A model generated the notes under the pieces. That model had not been told where the DNA came from. It was given only the letters and a program-made list of their open reading frames with translations, and did not search any database. From positions 1 to 64,000 of the forward strand of contig NZ_RXOL01000001.1 of the NCBI RefSeq assembly GCF_004004515.1: a DNA stretch of 64,000 nucleotides, in the 5' to 3' direction. The position numbers and the translations under genes were made by a program. The stretch is from Croceicoccus ponticola (GTDB lineage Bacteria > Pseudomonadota > Alphaproteobacteria > Sphingomonadales > Sphingomonadaceae). This document shows positions 35,366 through 47,511 of the stretch, in pieces. The number at the start of each line of letters is the position of its first letter. Position 1 is the stretch's first letter.

Positions 35366-36271
35366 ATGGCGCGCGCGCTGACCCATCTTGAACGACTGGA
35401 AGCGGAAAGCATCCACATCATCCGCGAGGTCGTGGCCGAAACCGACAATCCGGTGATGCTCTATTCGGTGGGCAAGGACAGCGCGGTCATGCTGCACCTG
35501 GCGAAGAAGGCGTTCTACCCTTCGCCGCCGCCGTTTCCGCTGCTGCATGTCGACACGACGTGGAAGTTCAAGGCGATGTACGACCTTCGCGACAAGGCGG
35601 CAAAGGATGCGGGCATGGAACTGCTCGTTTACCAGAACGAAGAGGCGAAGGAGCGGGGGATCAACCCGTTCGACCATGGCCCGTTGCACACCGACATGTG
35701 GAAGACCGAAGGGCTGAAGCAGGCGCTGAACCTTTATAACTTCGACGCGGCATTCGGTGGCGCGCGCCGGGACGAGGAAAAGAGCCGCGCCAAGGAACGC
35801 GTCTTTTCGTTCCGTTCGGCCAGCCACGGCTGGGACCCCAAGAACCAGCGCCCCGAACTTTGGAACCTGTACAACGCGAAGAAGGCGAAAGGCGAAAGCA
35901 TCCGCATCTTCCCGATCAGCAACTGGACTGAGCTGGACATCTGGCAGTACATCCAGCTGAACAAGATCGAGATCGTGCCGCTTTATTTCAGCGCGCCGCG
36001 CCCGGTCGTCGAACGCGATGGGCTGCTCATCATGGTCGATGACGAACGCATGCCGCTGAAGGATGGCGAAGTGCCCGAAATGCGCTCGATCCGCTTCCGC
36101 ACGCTGGGCTGCTACCCGCTGACCGGCGCGGTGGAGAGCGAGGCGGCGACATTGTCCGAAGTGATCCAGGAAATGCTTCTGACCACCACCAGCGAGCGGC
36201 AGGGTCGCGCCATCGACAAGGACGCGGGCGACGGCAGCATGGAAAAGAAGAAGCAGGAGGGGTATTTCTGA
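35366..36271 (+). CDS. cysD: sulfate adenylyltransferase subunit 2
   Basis: A 301-residue ATP sulfurylase small subunit with the PP-loop [32 protein letters not shown], and the C-terminal [20 protein letters not shown] conserved in CysD. With CysN it makes adenosine 5'-phosphosulfate from ATP and sulfate. The ATG at 35366 ([11 protein letters not shown]) has GAGGAAA upstream; the frame is open further but lacks conserved sequence. It overlaps cysNC by one base. Confidence 0.97.
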   Translation: MARALTHLERLEAESIHIIREVVAETDNPVMLYSVGKDSAVMLHLAKKAFYPSPPPFPLLHVDTTWKFKAMYDLRDKAAKDAGMELLVYQNEEAKERGINPFDHGPLHTDMWKTEGLKQALNLYNFDAAFGGARRDEEKSRAKERVFSFRSASHGWDPKNQRPELWNLYNAKKAKGESIRIFPISNWTELDIWQYIQLNKIEIVPLYFSAPRPVVERDGLLIMVDDERMPLKDGEVPEMRSIRFRTLGCYPLTGAVESEAATLSEVIQEMLLTTTSERQGRAIDKDAGDGSMEKKKQEGYF

Positions 36272-38199
36272 TGAACGACGTTCAAAACCCCATCTACAAG
36301 ACCGACGCGCTGATTGCGGAGGATATCGACAAATACCTCGACGCGCATCAGCACAAGACCATGCTGCGCTTCATCACCTGCGGTTCGGTGGACGACGGCA
36401 AGTCGACGCTGATCGGGCGTTTGCTGTATGATTCCAAGATGATCTTCGAAGATCAGCTTGAGGCGCTTCAGGCGGACAGCAAGCGGGTCGGGACGCAGGG
36501 GCAGGAGATCGACTTCGCGCTGCTGGTCGACGGTCTGGCCGCCGAACGGGAGCAGGGCATCACGATCGACGTCGCCTATCGCTTCTTCACCACCGAAAAG
36601 CGCAAGTTCATCGTCGCCGACACGCCCGGCCACGAACAGTACACGCGCAACATGGTGACCGGCGCATCGACCGCCGATCTTGCCGTCATCCTGATCGACG
36701 CGCGCAAGGGCGTGCTGGTCCAGACGCGGCGGCACAGTTATCTGGCGCAACTGGTCGGCATCAGGAACATCGTACTGGCGGTGAACAAGATGGACCTCGT
36801 CGATTACGATCAGTCCGCCTACCTCGACATCGTTCAGGACTATCGCGAGTTCGCGGCGCAGATCGGCATTACCGATTTCACCGCGATCCCCATCTCGGGC
36901 TTCAAGGGCGACAACGTCACCGACCGTTCGGCCAATACGCCGTGGTACGACGGCCCGACGCTGATGGAGCATCTCGAAAGCGTGGAAGTTTCGGCCGATG
37001 CCGACCTTGCCAAGCCGTTCCGCATGCCGGTGCAGTGGGTGAACCGGCCCAATCTCGACTTCCGGGGCTTTTCCGGCCTGATCAGCGGCGGCACGGTCAA
37101 GCCGGGCGACGCGGTGCGGATCGTGCCTTCGGGCAAGACCAGCACGGTCAAGTCCATCGTCACCTTCGACGGCGACCTGACAGAGGCGCAGGCCGGGCAG
37201 TCGGTCACGATCACGCTCGACGACGAAGTCGACTGTTCGCGGGGAAGCGTCATCGCCGCCGCCGACAGCCCGCCGCAGGTCGCCGATCAGTTCGAGGCGA
37301 CGGTGGTGTGGATGGCGGACGAGGCGCTGCTGCCGGGCCGGTCATATTGGCTGAAATTGGCGACGCAGACCGTGTCGGCCAGCCTGCAGGCACCGAAATA
37401 CGCGGTCGACGTCAACACGATGGAGCATCTGGCCGCCAAGACGCTCGACCTCAACGCCATTGGCGTGGCCGAGTTGGTGACTGACAAGCCGATCGCCTTC
37501 CTTCCCTATAAGGATGAAGACGGCACGCTGAACAAGACGCTGGGCGGTTTCATCCTGATCGACAAGATCACGAACCAGACCGTGGGCGCGGGCATGTTGC
37601 ATTTCGCGCTGCGCCGGTCGCAGAACGTGCATTGGCAGGCGCTCGACATCACCCGCGAAGCGCGGGCCGGGATGAAGAACCAGGAGCCCAAGGTGCTGTG
37701 GTTCACCGGGCTGTCGGGTTCGGGCAAGTCGACCATCGCCAACCTTGTCGAAAAACGCCTGCACCGGATGAACCGGCATTCGTTCCTGCTGGATGGCGAC
37801 AACGTGCGCCACGGGCTGAACAAGGATCTCGGCTTTACCGATACCGACCGGATCGAGAACATCCGCCGCGTGGGCGAAGTCGCGCGCCTGATGACCGATG
37901 CGGGCCTGATCGTCGTCACCGCCTTCATCAGCCCGTTCCGCGCAGAACGCGAAATGGTGCGCCAGATGTGCGCCGAGGGAGAGTTCGTCGAGGTGTTCAT
38001 CGACACGCCGCTGAGCGTGGCGGAAGAACGCGACGTGAAGGGCCTCTATAAAAAGGCGCGGGCCGGCGATCTGAAGAACTTTACCGGGATCGACAGCCCG
38101 TATGAAGTGCCGGAGGCCCCGGAACTGCGCATCGACACGACGAAGATGACGGCCGAGGAAGCGGCCGACCGGATTGTCGAATACGTGCTGGGCTGGTGA
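36271..38199 (+). CDS. cysNC: bifunctional sulfate adenylyltransferase subunit 1 / adenylylsulfate kinase
   Basis: A 642-residue fusion. The CysN GTPase occupies about residues 1-460 (G1 [35 protein letters not shown]) and the APS kinase (CysC) about 465-642 (P-loop [37 protein letters not shown]). It drives sulfate activation by GTP hydrolysis, then phosphorylates APS to PAPS. ATG overlaps the cysD stop; the 3' end overlaps the cysQ start region. Confidence 0.97.
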   Translation: MNDVQNPIYKTDALIAEDIDKYLDAHQHKTMLRFITCGSVDDGKSTLIGRLLYDSKMIFEDQLEALQADSKRVGTQGQEIDFALLVDGLAAEREQGITIDVAYRFFTTEKRKFIVADTPGHEQYTRNMVTGASTADLAVILIDARKGVLVQTRRHSYLAQLVGIRNIVLAVNKMDLVDYDQSAYLDIVQDYREFAAQIGITDFTAIPISGFKGDNVTDRSANTPWYDGPTLMEHLESVEVSADADLAKPFRMPVQWVNRPNLDFRGFSGLISGGTVKPGDAVRIVPSGKTSTVKSIVTFDGDLTEAQAGQSVTITLDDEVDCSRGSVIAAADSPPQVADQFEATVVWMADEALLPGRSYWLKLATQTVSASLQAPKYAVDVNTMEHLAAKTLDLNAIGVAELVTDKPIAFLPYKDEDGTLNKTLGGFILIDKITNQTVGAGMLHFALRRSQNVHWQALDITREARAGMKNQEPKVLWFTGLSGSGKSTIANLVEKRLHRMNRHSFLLDGDNVRHGLNKDLGFTDTDRIENIRRVGEVARLMTDAGLIVVTAFISPFRAEREMVRQMCAEGEFVEVFIDTPLSVAEERDVKGLYKKARAGDLKNFTGIDSPYEVPEAPELRIDTTKMTAEEAADRIVEYVLGW

Positions 38200-38201
38200 C
38201 G

Positions 38202-38948
38202 ATGTCCGCGATCATCGAGAGCGATGCCGAACTGGCCGCCATATTGGCCGATACTGCGGGCAAGATCGCGGTCGCCGTGCGCGACAGCGGGTTGATCGAC
38301 GGCAAGGCGCTGGGCGATGCAGGCGACAAGGTGGTCAACGCCTTCCTGATGCGCGCAATCGCCGCACAGCGCCCCGACGACGGTGTGCTGTCGGAGGAAA
38401 GCGCCGACACGCCCGAACGTCTGGGCAAGGAGCGCGTGTGGATCATCGACCCCGTCGATGGCACGCGCGAATATGGCGAACGGCGCAGCGACTGGGCCGT
38501 GCACGTCGGCCTTGCCATCGGCGGAAAGCCGGTGATCGGCGCGGTTGCGCTGCCGGGCGTGCCGCAGGTCCTGCGCAGCGATCAGGTGTCGGCGCTGCCG
38601 CCGGTGCCCGCAACGCTACGCATGGTGGTCAGCCGAACGCGCCCGGGCGCGGACAGCAAGGCCGTGGCCGAAGCCATCGGTGCCGAACTGGTCCCGATGG
38701 GCTCTGCCGGGGCCAAGGCCATGGCAGTCATCCGGGGGGAAGCGGACATCTACCTCCATTCGGGCGGGCAATACGAATGGGACAATTGCGCGCCCGCTGC
38801 CGTCGCGCTTGCCCACGGCCTCCACGCATCGCGCATCGACGGATCGCCGCTGGTCTATAACCAGAAGGACGTATCGCTCCCCGACTTGCTGATCTGTCGC
38901 AAGGAACACGCCGAACGCGTGCTGAAACTGGTCGCGGAAATCGGCTGA
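38202..38948 (+). CDS. cysQ: 3'(2'),5'-bisphosphate nucleotidase
   Basis: A 248-residue inositol-monophosphatase-fold enzyme with metal motifs LSEESAD, IIDPVDGTREY and YEWDNCAPAAVAL. CysQ removes the 3'-phosphate of PAP, the by-product of PAPS use, keeping the pathway flowing. The ATG at 38202 is preferred; a GTG at 38196 would overlap the cysNC stop (GTGA). Position directly after cysNC fits its role. Confidence 0.93.
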   Translation: MSAIIESDAELAAILADTAGKIAVAVRDSGLIDGKALGDAGDKVVNAFLMRAIAAQRPDDGVLSEESADTPERLGKERVWIIDPVDGTREYGERRSDWAVHVGLAIGGKPVIGAVALPGVPQVLRSDQVSALPPVPATLRMVVSRTRPGADSKAVAEAIGAELVPMGSAGAKAMAVIRGEADIYLHSGGQYEWDNCAPAAVALAHGLHASRIDGSPLVYNQKDVSLPDLLICRKEHAERVLKLVAEIG

Positions 38949-38967
38949 GGGCGACACCTGCGATTGC

Positions 38968-39642
38968 ATGGTGGGCGACTTGGCCGCTAACACGTCGGCC
39001 ATGCCCCACCGCATGCACCATGTCGGGATATTGGCCGTGCTGCTTGCCGGGTTGGCGGGATATGTCGACGCGGTCGGCTTCATCGCCAGCGGCGGCTATT
39101 TCGTTTCGTTCATGAGCGGAAATTCGACCCGGCTGGGCGTCGGGCTGGGCAGCGGGACCGAAGCCGCCGCGATTGCCGCGATGCTGATCGCCGCATTTCT
39201 TGCCGGCACGGTGGCGGCGACGCTGTTGCGCCGAAAGGTGCCGGTGCGGGCGCGGGAATCGGCGGTTCTCGCTTACGTCACGGTGTTGCTGGCCACCGCC
39301 GCGATGGTGTCTTCGGGCCATGCCATGTTCGCGCTGATCCCGATTGCCGCCGCGATGGGGGGCATGAACCTCGCCTTCGAAGTCGATGGCGACGTGCGGG
39401 TGGGGCTTACCTACATGACCGGAACGCTGGTCAAGCTGGGCATGCGGATCGCCGACGCGATGATCGGCGGCCCGCCGCTGGGCTGGATGCCATATCTGTT
39501 GCTGTGGGCCGGGCTGGTGACAGGCGGTGTTACGGGGGCGTTCGCTCAGCTTGCGTTCGGGGTACTGTCGCTGTGGCTGGCCGCAGCATTTGCGCTGGCC
39601 GTTACCGTGGCGGTGACCATGTCCCGGTGGCGCAAGGCCTAA
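38968..39642 (+). CDS. YoaK/DUF1275 family membrane protein
   Basis: The 224-residue protein has about six membrane helices and the family's start motif LLAGLAGYVDAVGFIASGGYFVSFMSGNSTR, read here in two parts: LAGYVDAVGF and SFMSGNSTR. DUF1275 proteins are common but without known function. Two ATGs are possible (38968 and 39001). It follows cysQ by 19 bases on the same strand and may share its transcript, though no sulfur link is known. Confidence 0.88.
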   Translation: MVGDLAANTSAMPHRMHHVGILAVLLAGLAGYVDAVGFIASGGYFVSFMSGNSTRLGVGLGSGTEAAAIAAMLIAAFLAGTVAATLLRRKVPVRARESAVLAYVTVLLATAAMVSSGHAMFALIPIAAAMGGMNLAFEVDGDVRVGLTYMTGTLVKLGMRIADAMIGGPPLGWMPYLLLWAGLVTGGVTGAFAQLAFGVLSLWLAAAFALAVTVAVTMSRWRKA

Positions 39643-39653
39643 GGGCCAATCTG

Positions 39654-40085
39654 TCAGAGCAGGTTTGCGACCGCCTCTATCCCGAAACCGTATCCGGCGA
39701 TCCCTGCGCCGCAGATCACCGTGTCGGCCACGCCTGAGATATAGCTGTGGTGGCGAAATTCCTCGCGCGCGTGGATATTCGAAATGTGCACTTCGGCGAT
39801 CGGGCCGTCGAACGCGGACAGCGCATCGCGCAGCGCGATCGACGTGTGGGTATAGGCGCCGGGATTGATGACGATGGCGGCGGCATTGTCGCGCGCATCG
39901 TGGATCCAGTCGATCAGTTCGTGTTCGGCGTTCGATTGGGCAAAACGCAGTTCGTGCCCCAGCGCGGCGCATTTGTCGCGGCACAGCGTTTCCACGTCGG
40001 CCAGCGTCGCCGAACCATATATCTCCGGCTCCCGCTTGCCCAAAAGGTTCAGGTTCGGTCCGTTCAGAACTGTGATCGTCGCCAT
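39654..40085 (-). CDS. aroQ: type II 3-dehydroquinate dehydratase
   Basis: A 143-residue type II dehydroquinase of the shikimate pathway (3-dehydroquinate to 3-dehydroshikimate). The family motifs are [21 protein letters not shown] (catalytic Tyr), [16 protein letters not shown] and [25 protein letters not shown] precedes the ATG. It sits 25 bases behind crtB and is probably the last gene of the crtYIB transcript, an unusual partner for carotenoid genes. Confidence 0.95.
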   Translation of the reverse strand: MATITVLNGPNLNLLGKREPEIYGSATLADVETLCRDKCAALGHELRFAQSNAEHELIDWIHDARDNAAAIVINPGAYTHTSIALRDALSAFDGPIAEVHISNIHAREEFRHHSYISGVADTVICGAGIAGYGFGIEAVANLL

Positions 40086-40110
40086 CGTGGCCCCCTTTGC
40101 GTCCACCCGA

Positions 40111-41130
40111 TTAGTGCTGGCCCGCGTTCGAAGCAACCTCGCGCGCCCGCGCTTCGAAATCGCGGCGGGTCAGCGGGCGGGCCATCGCGTCGTCTTCGCA
40201 ACTGGCGGGCGGGGCGCGCAGACATGCCGCCCCGGCGCCGAACACATGACGCAGCTTTTCGAACCGGCTGGTGAATGCGCGGTGGTCCCAGCCGTGAATC
40301 CCCGCCTTTTCGACTTTGCGCGCGATCGATCCGTAAATGCCGGTGGCCGACAGGATCGCCCAGCGCGACCGCATCGGCAATCGCGCCGCGCCGATCCGGG
40401 CGCTCGCTTCATACGCGCGCGCCATGACGCAGGCGTCGTGCACCATCGCGACCAGTTCGGGCCGGTACATCGGTTTCATGTGTTGCCCTGGCGTGATGTC
40501 GGCTTCTACCATCCATTCGACCGGCAGGTAGCAACGGCCCGCGGCATCGTCTTCCCACACGTCGCGCACGATATTGGCAAGCTGGAACGCGATGCCCAGA
40601 TCGCAGGCGCGGTCGAGCGTGTCGGCGGCCATGCTGTCGTCATCGGGCACGCCCATGACTCTTGCCATCATCACGCCGACCGCGCCGGCGACGTGATAGC
40701 AATATTGCAGCATGTCCGCTTCGCTGCGCGGTTGCCAGTCGGCGGCGTCGAGAGCGAAGCCCGCCACCACGTCGTCGCACATCTGAGCGGTTAGCCCGCA
40801 TTCGCGCGCCACCACGCCCAACCCGTCGAACGAAGGATCGCCCGTCGGCTCTCCCGCCAGCGCCAAGGCGGTGTGGCTGCGGATGATGGCCAGTCGGTCC
40901 GCCGCATGCGCCTGATCGCCCAGTTCGCCGCCCATGTCCTGCGCATCGGCAAGATCGTCGGCGGCGCGGCACCATGCGTACAGCAGCCAGACCCGTTCGC
41001 GCGTCACGCGGTCGAACAGCAGCGATGCCGCGGCAAAGCTTTTCGATCCACGCGCGATCGTGTTGCGGGCATGGGCGACAAGCGCGTCACGATCGCGAAT
41101 CGCGGCATTCTGGGCAGCAAGGTCAGGCAC
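40111..41130 (-). CDS. crtB: phytoene synthase
   Basis: A 339-residue trans-isoprenyl diphosphate synthase-fold enzyme that condenses two geranylgeranyl diphosphates to phytoene. Both Asp-rich motifs are visible: [15 protein letters not shown] and [19 protein letters not shown]-terminal [12 protein letters not shown] is typical. It starts six bases after crtI ends, in the order crtY-crtI-crtB. Confidence 0.95.
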   Translation of the reverse strand: MPDLAAQNAAIRDRDALVAHARNTIARGSKSFAAASLLFDRVTRERVWLLYAWCRAADDLADAQDMGGELGDQAHAADRLAIIRSHTALALAGEPTGDPSFDGLGVVARECGLTAQMCDDVVAGFALDAADWQPRSEADMLQYCYHVAGAVGVMMARVMGVPDDDSMAADTLDRACDLGIAFQLANIVRDVWEDDAAGRCYLPVEWMVEADITPGQHMKPMYRPELVAMVHDACVMARAYEASARIGAARLPMRSRWAILSATGIYGSIARKVEKAGIHGWDHRAFTSRFEKLRHVFGAGAACLRAPPASCEDDAMARPLTRRDFEARAREVASNAGQH

Positions 41131-41136
41131 GGTGGC

Positions 41137-42654
41137 TCAGCTTTTCGAAAGGTCGGAAATCATCAGCCGCGCCGTTGCCCGCGCCGATCCCACGACGCCG
41201 GGAATGCCTGCGCCCGGATGGGTGCCCGCACCAACGAAGTACAGGTTCCCGATTTCGTCGTCGCGGTTGTGCGCGCGAAACCACGCGCTTTGCGTCAGGA
41301 TCGGTTCGAGGCTGAAGGCCGATCCCATGTGTGCGGCAAGGTCGGTGCCGAAATCGGCCGGCGAATAGTGGAATTTCGTGACGATCCGCGAATGGATGTC
41401 GGGGATCAGCCGCCGCCCCACTTCGTCCAGCACGCGCTTTTCCAGTTGCGGCCCGATCTTGTCCCAGTCCACCGCCAGCTTGCCCATGTGGGCCACGGGG
41501 ACCAGCGCGTAAAACGTGCTCATGCCTTCCGGGGCCATCGCCGGGTCGGTGACGGTCGGGTGGTGCAGGTAGATCGAGAAATCCTTTGGCAGGACGCCGG
41601 ATTTGTAGATGTCGTCCAACAGGCCCTTATAGCGCGGGCCGAACAGGATCATGTGATGCGGGATGCCGGGCCACGTGCCCTCGATCCCGAAATGCACGAC
41701 GAAGAGGCTGGGGCTCCAGCGCTTTTTCGCCAGCTTCTTCGCGACCGCCGGTCCGCGCCGGTTGCCCGCCAGCAAGTCCCGATACGAATGCATCAGGTCG
41801 GCATTCGTCGCCACCGCGTCGAATTTTTCGGTCCACCCGCTTTTGGTCGTAACGCCGGTCGCGCGATTGCCCAGCGTTTCGATCTTTGCCACCGGATCGG
41901 CCAGCCGGACCGTCCCGCCCAGCCGTTCGAAATGGGTGACCATCCCGGCGATCAGCTTGTTCGTCCCGCCCTTTGCCCACCATACGCCGCCGTCCTTTTC
42001 CAGCTTGTGGATGAGGGCATAGATCGCGCTTGTCGTCATCGGGTTGCCGCCCACCAAGAGCGTGTGGAAAGACAATGCCTCGCGCAGTTTCGGGCTCTTC
42101 ACGAACTTCGAAACCATGGAATAGACGCTGCGCCACGCCTGATATTTGGCGAGCGCGGGGGCAGCCTTGATCATCGTGCTGAATTTCAGGAAGGGCACGT
42201 GGCCCAGCTTGACGTAGCCTTCTTCGAAAACCCCGGCGGAATATTGGGAAAATTCCTCGTACCCAGCCACGTCCTCGGGGTTAAGCCGGTGGATTTCGGC
42301 CGCCAGCTGCGCCTGATCGTTCGAATAGTCGAAGGTCGTCCCGTCTTCCCATTGCAGGCGATAGAACGGCATGACCGGGATCAGTTCGACATCCTTGGCC
42401 ATCTCGTGATCGGTCAGCCGCCACAACTGCTCAAGACAATCGGGATCGGTGATGACGGTCGGTCCGGCATCGAAGGTAAAGCCTTCCTTTTCCCAGACAT
42501 AGGCACGCCCGCCGGGCTTGTCCCGCGCTTCGATCACCGTGGTCGCGATCCCGGCCGACTGCAGCCGGATGGCCAGCGCAAGCCCGCCGAATCCGGCGCC
42601 GATAATGGCGGCGCGTCGCGGGGGCCGGGTGGCGGGACTGTTCGCGTCGGTCAT
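41137..42654 (-). CDS. crtI: phytoene desaturase
   Basis: A 505-residue CrtI-type FAD-dependent desaturase/isomerase, with the N-terminal dinucleotide site AIIGAGFGGLALAIRLQSAG and the C-terminal carotenoid oxidoreductase signature GAGTHPGAGIPGVVGSA. It converts phytoene to lycopene. The start overlaps the crtY stop (ATGA). Confidence 0.96.
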   Translation of the reverse strand: MTDANSPATRPPRRAAIIGAGFGGLALAIRLQSAGIATTVIEARDKPGGRAYVWEKEGFTFDAGPTVITDPDCLEQLWRLTDHEMAKDVELIPVMPFYRLQWEDGTTFDYSNDQAQLAAEIHRLNPEDVAGYEEFSQYSAGVFEEGYVKLGHVPFLKFSTMIKAAPALAKYQAWRSVYSMVSKFVKSPKLREALSFHTLLVGGNPMTTSAIYALIHKLEKDGGVWWAKGGTNKLIAGMVTHFERLGGTVRLADPVAKIETLGNRATGVTTKSGWTEKFDAVATNADLMHSYRDLLAGNRRGPAVAKKLAKKRWSPSLFVVHFGIEGTWPGIPHHMILFGPRYKGLLDDIYKSGVLPKDFSIYLHHPTVTDPAMAPEGMSTFYALVPVAHMGKLAVDWDKIGPQLEKRVLDEVGRRLIPDIHSRIVTKFHYSPADFGTDLAAHMGSAFSLEPILTQSAWFRAHNRDDEIGNLYFVGAGTHPGAGIPGVVGSARATARLMISDLSKS

Positions 42655-43886
42655 CGGGTTCCTTCCGGCGCGGGGGATGCGCCAATTTCGGTCAATGCGC
42701 CCGGCACGCCAATTCCGGCGAGTGCCATGACGGCCTTGGTAATGGGTACCGGGGGCTTCCCGGCCAGCACGCGAAGCTTGTCAGCCGAAGTGCTTCTGCC
42801 CGCGTAGAACCGTTCGATCAATGCTTCGTCAAGCGCATAGAACCGTTGGAGTACCCGGTAGCGTTGCGCCGGTTCCGCCGCGGCGAACAACATGCGGGCC
42901 AGCAGGCGGTAGAACCGCCCCCGTCGCCAGTGCCGTTCGGCCCATGCGCGCGATGCCCGCGCGAGGGTGCTGCCGGTCATATCGGGCAGGGCGGCGACAT
43001 GGGCGGCAAAGCGCACCGCGTCGGGCAGCGAATAGCTGGTCAGCGGCTGGAACAACCCGGCGCGCACACCGGCGCGGCCGATGGCTGCGTCGCTGTGCCC
43101 GGCCTGCCAGAATGCGGCGAAATCGCCATCGGTGACGACCGGCAGAACGCCGCTTTCGGTGCGGGTCCGGTCCACGACATCCCATCCTTGCGCGGCGGCA
43201 TAGGCGTCGATGCGCGCCAACAGGCATACGCGGTCCAGATCGGGCGTATCGCTGTAATATGTATCCTCGACGAAAACCTTGGTCGCCGAAAACGGCAGGC
43301 AATAGACGAACCGATAACCGTCCAGCTGTTCGACGCGCGCATCCATCACGACAGGCCGGTCCAGCCCGTGCGGTTCGCGCGTGGTCAGCATCGTGCCCAC
43401 GAATTTCTGCCAGCCGCCCGAAAAATGGCGCAACAAATCGGGGTTCAGCCCGCGCGTGTCGATCACGCCGTGCGCAGCGATGCGCGTGCCATCGGTCAGG
43501 GTCGCTCCGTCTGCATCCAGCGATGCGATATCGCGGCCGGTCATGACCGCATCGGCGGGCAGCGCGCGGGCGATGGCGGCGGCAAGGTTTTCGGACGTCA
43601 CGCTGCGATAGGGCGTCGGCAATTCGCGGACAAAGCCCGGAAAACGCACGGAATAGCCCGCGTCCCAGCGCGCGGCGACCAGCGGTTCGACCAGCGCGCG
43701 ATCCGCCGCCGCAACATCGCTGGCAAAAAACGACCAGACGTGGTTGCCGCCCACGGCATCGCCGCGTTCGATCAGGGCGACAGTCAATTCGGGGCGCCGT
43801 TCCCGCAGCGCCAGCGCGATCAGCGACCCGGCCAGCCCGCCCCCTGCGATCGCAATGTCGAATTGCCTGACGATAGCCTTTTCCAT
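42651..43886 (-). CDS. crtY: lycopene beta-cyclase
   Basis: A 411-residue flavoprotein that cyclises lycopene to beta-carotene. It shows DIAIAGGGLAGSLIALAL (FAD site), WSFFASD, and the conserved GYRFVYCLPF and VFVEDTYYSD, with a later GLFQPLTSYSLPDAVRFA. The ATG at 43886 is used, as the open frame upstream is compositionally poor. It leads the carotenoid operon; crtE, crtZ and crtG are not in the window. Confidence 0.95.
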   Translation of the reverse strand: MEKAIVRQFDIAIAGGGLAGSLIALALRERRPELTVALIERGDAVGGNHVWSFFASDVAAADRALVEPLVAARWDAGYSVRFPGFVRELPTPYRSVTSENLAAAIARALPADAVMTGRDIASLDADGATLTDGTRIAAHGVIDTRGLNPDLLRHFSGGWQKFVGTMLTTREPHGLDRPVVMDARVEQLDGYRFVYCLPFSATKVFVEDTYYSDTPDLDRVCLLARIDAYAAAQGWDVVDRTRTESGVLPVVTDGDFAAFWQAGHSDAAIGRAGVRAGLFQPLTSYSLPDAVRFAAHVAALPDMTGSTLARASRAWAERHWRRGRFYRLLARMLFAAAEPAQRYRVLQRFYALDEALIERFYAGRSTSADKLRVLAGKPPVPITKAVMALAGIGVPGALTEIGASPAPEGTR

Positions 43887-44041
43887 TACAGTGCCTGCTC
43901 GCACGCAACCCGTCCGGGCGCAAGCCGGACCATGGCAGGCGCCCGACATAGGTTCGCGGTGGGGGTCAGGGTAGGGGCCGGGGCGGAACAGGACATAGTG
44001 TCGCGCGTTTGGCAGTTAAACCATCTTGGGGAAGCAGCCTT

Positions 44042-44950
44042 TTGAAAAATCATGCAAGATTGCCCGCCGTCGGCGGCGCCGCGGCTCTGAAATTCACCGC
44101 GATGGCAATCGCCTGCATGATCGCAACGCCCGCGCTTGCCAATGCCGATGCGCCGCAGCTGGACGATCTGGCACAGCCGCTGCTCGACGACGTTTTCGAC
44201 GGCGATTACGCCATCGTCGCGGTGGGTGCGGGATATTTGCCCGACTACGAAGGCTCGAATGATTATGGCGTGATGCCGGGTGTCGCGGCGCGCGGTTCGG
44301 TCGGCGGCATCGGCTTTGCCACGCGCGGCATCGGGCTGGAACTCGATCTTGTCCCCAATCTTCCCGGTAATGTCGAAGTGTCGTTCGGGCCGGACATCCG
44401 GTATCGCACCGTGCGCAGCGGTTCGGTGAAGGACGACGTGATGGACCTGCTGCCCAGGCTCGACAAGACCGTCGAACTGGGTTTCGGCGCGGGCGTTTCT
44501 GTCAAGAACGTGCTGACGCCGGTCGATTCCATAGCGCTCAGCGCAAGCACTCGCTGGGACGTATCGGGCAATGGCGCGGGCCAGTCGATCAGTGCACAGT
44601 TATCCTACTTCACCGCGCTCAGCCCGGGCATGGGCGCAGGACTGTCGGCGGGCACCACGTGGGTCAACGGCGATTATGCCGATTATTATTACGCGATCTC
44701 TCCTGTCGGCAGCGTGGCAACCGGCGAGCAGTTGCCGACATACGATGCCGACAGCGGGTTCAAGGATTGGGAAGTGCGGGCCTATTACGGCTTCGACTTC
44801 GACGGCGATTTCCGCAACGGCGGCCTCGGCCTCGCGCTGGCGCTGAGCTACGAACGATTGCTGAACAGCGCGGCGGACACGCCGCTTACCGCGATGCGCG
44901 GCGATGCCAACCAATATGCCGCGATGATCGGGCTGGGCTACGCATTCTGA
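44042..44950 (+). CDS. MipA/OmpV family outer-membrane protein
   Basis: The 302-residue protein has a signal peptide ending near TPALANA (about residue 34) and a beta-rich body (GYLPDYEGSNDYGVMPGVAA, WEVRAYYGFD) ending in a terminal aromatic strand IGLGYAF, as in MipA/OmpV scaffolding porin-like proteins. TTG at 44042 follows GGGGAAG by seven bases and is favoured over the TTG at 44009. It is divergent from crtY. Function is not known in sphingomonads. Confidence 0.8.
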   Translation: MKNHARLPAVGGAAALKFTAMAIACMIATPALANADAPQLDDLAQPLLDDVFDGDYAIVAVGAGYLPDYEGSNDYGVMPGVAARGSVGGIGFATRGIGLELDLVPNLPGNVEVSFGPDIRYRTVRSGSVKDDVMDLLPRLDKTVELGFGAGVSVKNVLTPVDSIALSASTRWDVSGNGAGQSISAQLSYFTALSPGMGAGLSAGTTWVNGDYADYYYAISPVGSVATGEQLPTYDADSGFKDWEVRAYYGFDFDGDFRNGGLGLALALSYERLLNSAADTPLTAMRGDANQYAAMIGLGYAF

Positions 44951-45035
44951 CGAAGAGTTCGGGCTGACGACAAACTGGGGCGCATGAGCCCACGGCGCTT
45001 TACGCCGCCGCGCAATGGCATTACATCATCAGAGT

Positions 45036-47072
<2,037 letters not shown>

Positions 47073-47091
47073 GGACGAAAGCAAGAGAGGT

Positions 47092-47511
47092 CTAGCGCTC
47101 CTTTGAACGTTTTTCAAAGAAGCGCTTTTTCCTTTCTTGCTTCTCTTCCCACGAAGGTGGCATGTAGGTCCAAGGTTCTCGCTTGGTGAGCGCGCCCATG
47201 AAGTCGCCAAGCTTGCCAACGCCTATGCCCGTTGCTCTTATAAGAGCTTCTGATGCGCCACCGCCACCTTCGGGCTTTGCGATTATTATGTAGTCACCTC
47301 GCTGCAAAGAAGGGGGGCGGTTATTAAAGTCCATGTCTGTAAAACTATAGGCATCCGACAGCCATACTAGGACATCATCAAATTTTTCACGGTGAACGCG
47401 ATAGAGAAAAAACTCATCGTCACTTTCATTATTAACCGACTTGACGCAATCGTGCTCTTCCATCCGGCTAATAAAATATTGCGGTATCGTGTAATAAAGA
47501 TCTTTCGACAT
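47092..47511 (-). CDS. unknown protein, last gene of AT-rich cassette
   Basis: The 139-residue protein has no recognised domain. It has an acidic N-half (SVNNESDDEFFLYRVHREKF), a WLSDAYSFTDMDF segment, a RGDYIIIAKPEGGGG turn, IGVGKLGDFMGAL, and a strongly basic Lys/Arg tail (KKRFFEKRSKER). The conserved-looking GKLGDFMGAL block suggests a real family. Codon use is AT-rich, unlike thiC next door. It overlaps the upstream nucleotidyltransferase gene by 44 bases; its 3' end lies inside the thiC terminator. Confidence 0.7.
   Translation of the reverse strand: MSKDLYYTIPQYFISRMEEHDCVKSVNNESDDEFFLYRVHREKFDDVLVWLSDAYSFTDMDFNNRPPSLQRGDYIIIAKPEGGGGASEALIRATGIGVGKLGDFMGALTKREPWTYMPPSWEEKQERKKRFFEKRSKER
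47094..47130 (+). terminator. thiC terminator overlapping convergent gene end
   Basis: Arms AGCGCT-C-CTTTGAA and TTCAAAG-A-AGCGCT form a 13-bp stem with one mismatch around loop CGTTT, followed by five T on the plus strand. It lies 22 bases after the thiC stop. The same DNA encodes the last residues of the 139-residue minus-strand protein. Confidence 0.85.

Noticed and set aside
40873-42807. 644-residue plus-strand frame across crtB and crtI
   Set aside because: Antisense to two recognised carotenoid genes; low-complexity Arg/His composition.
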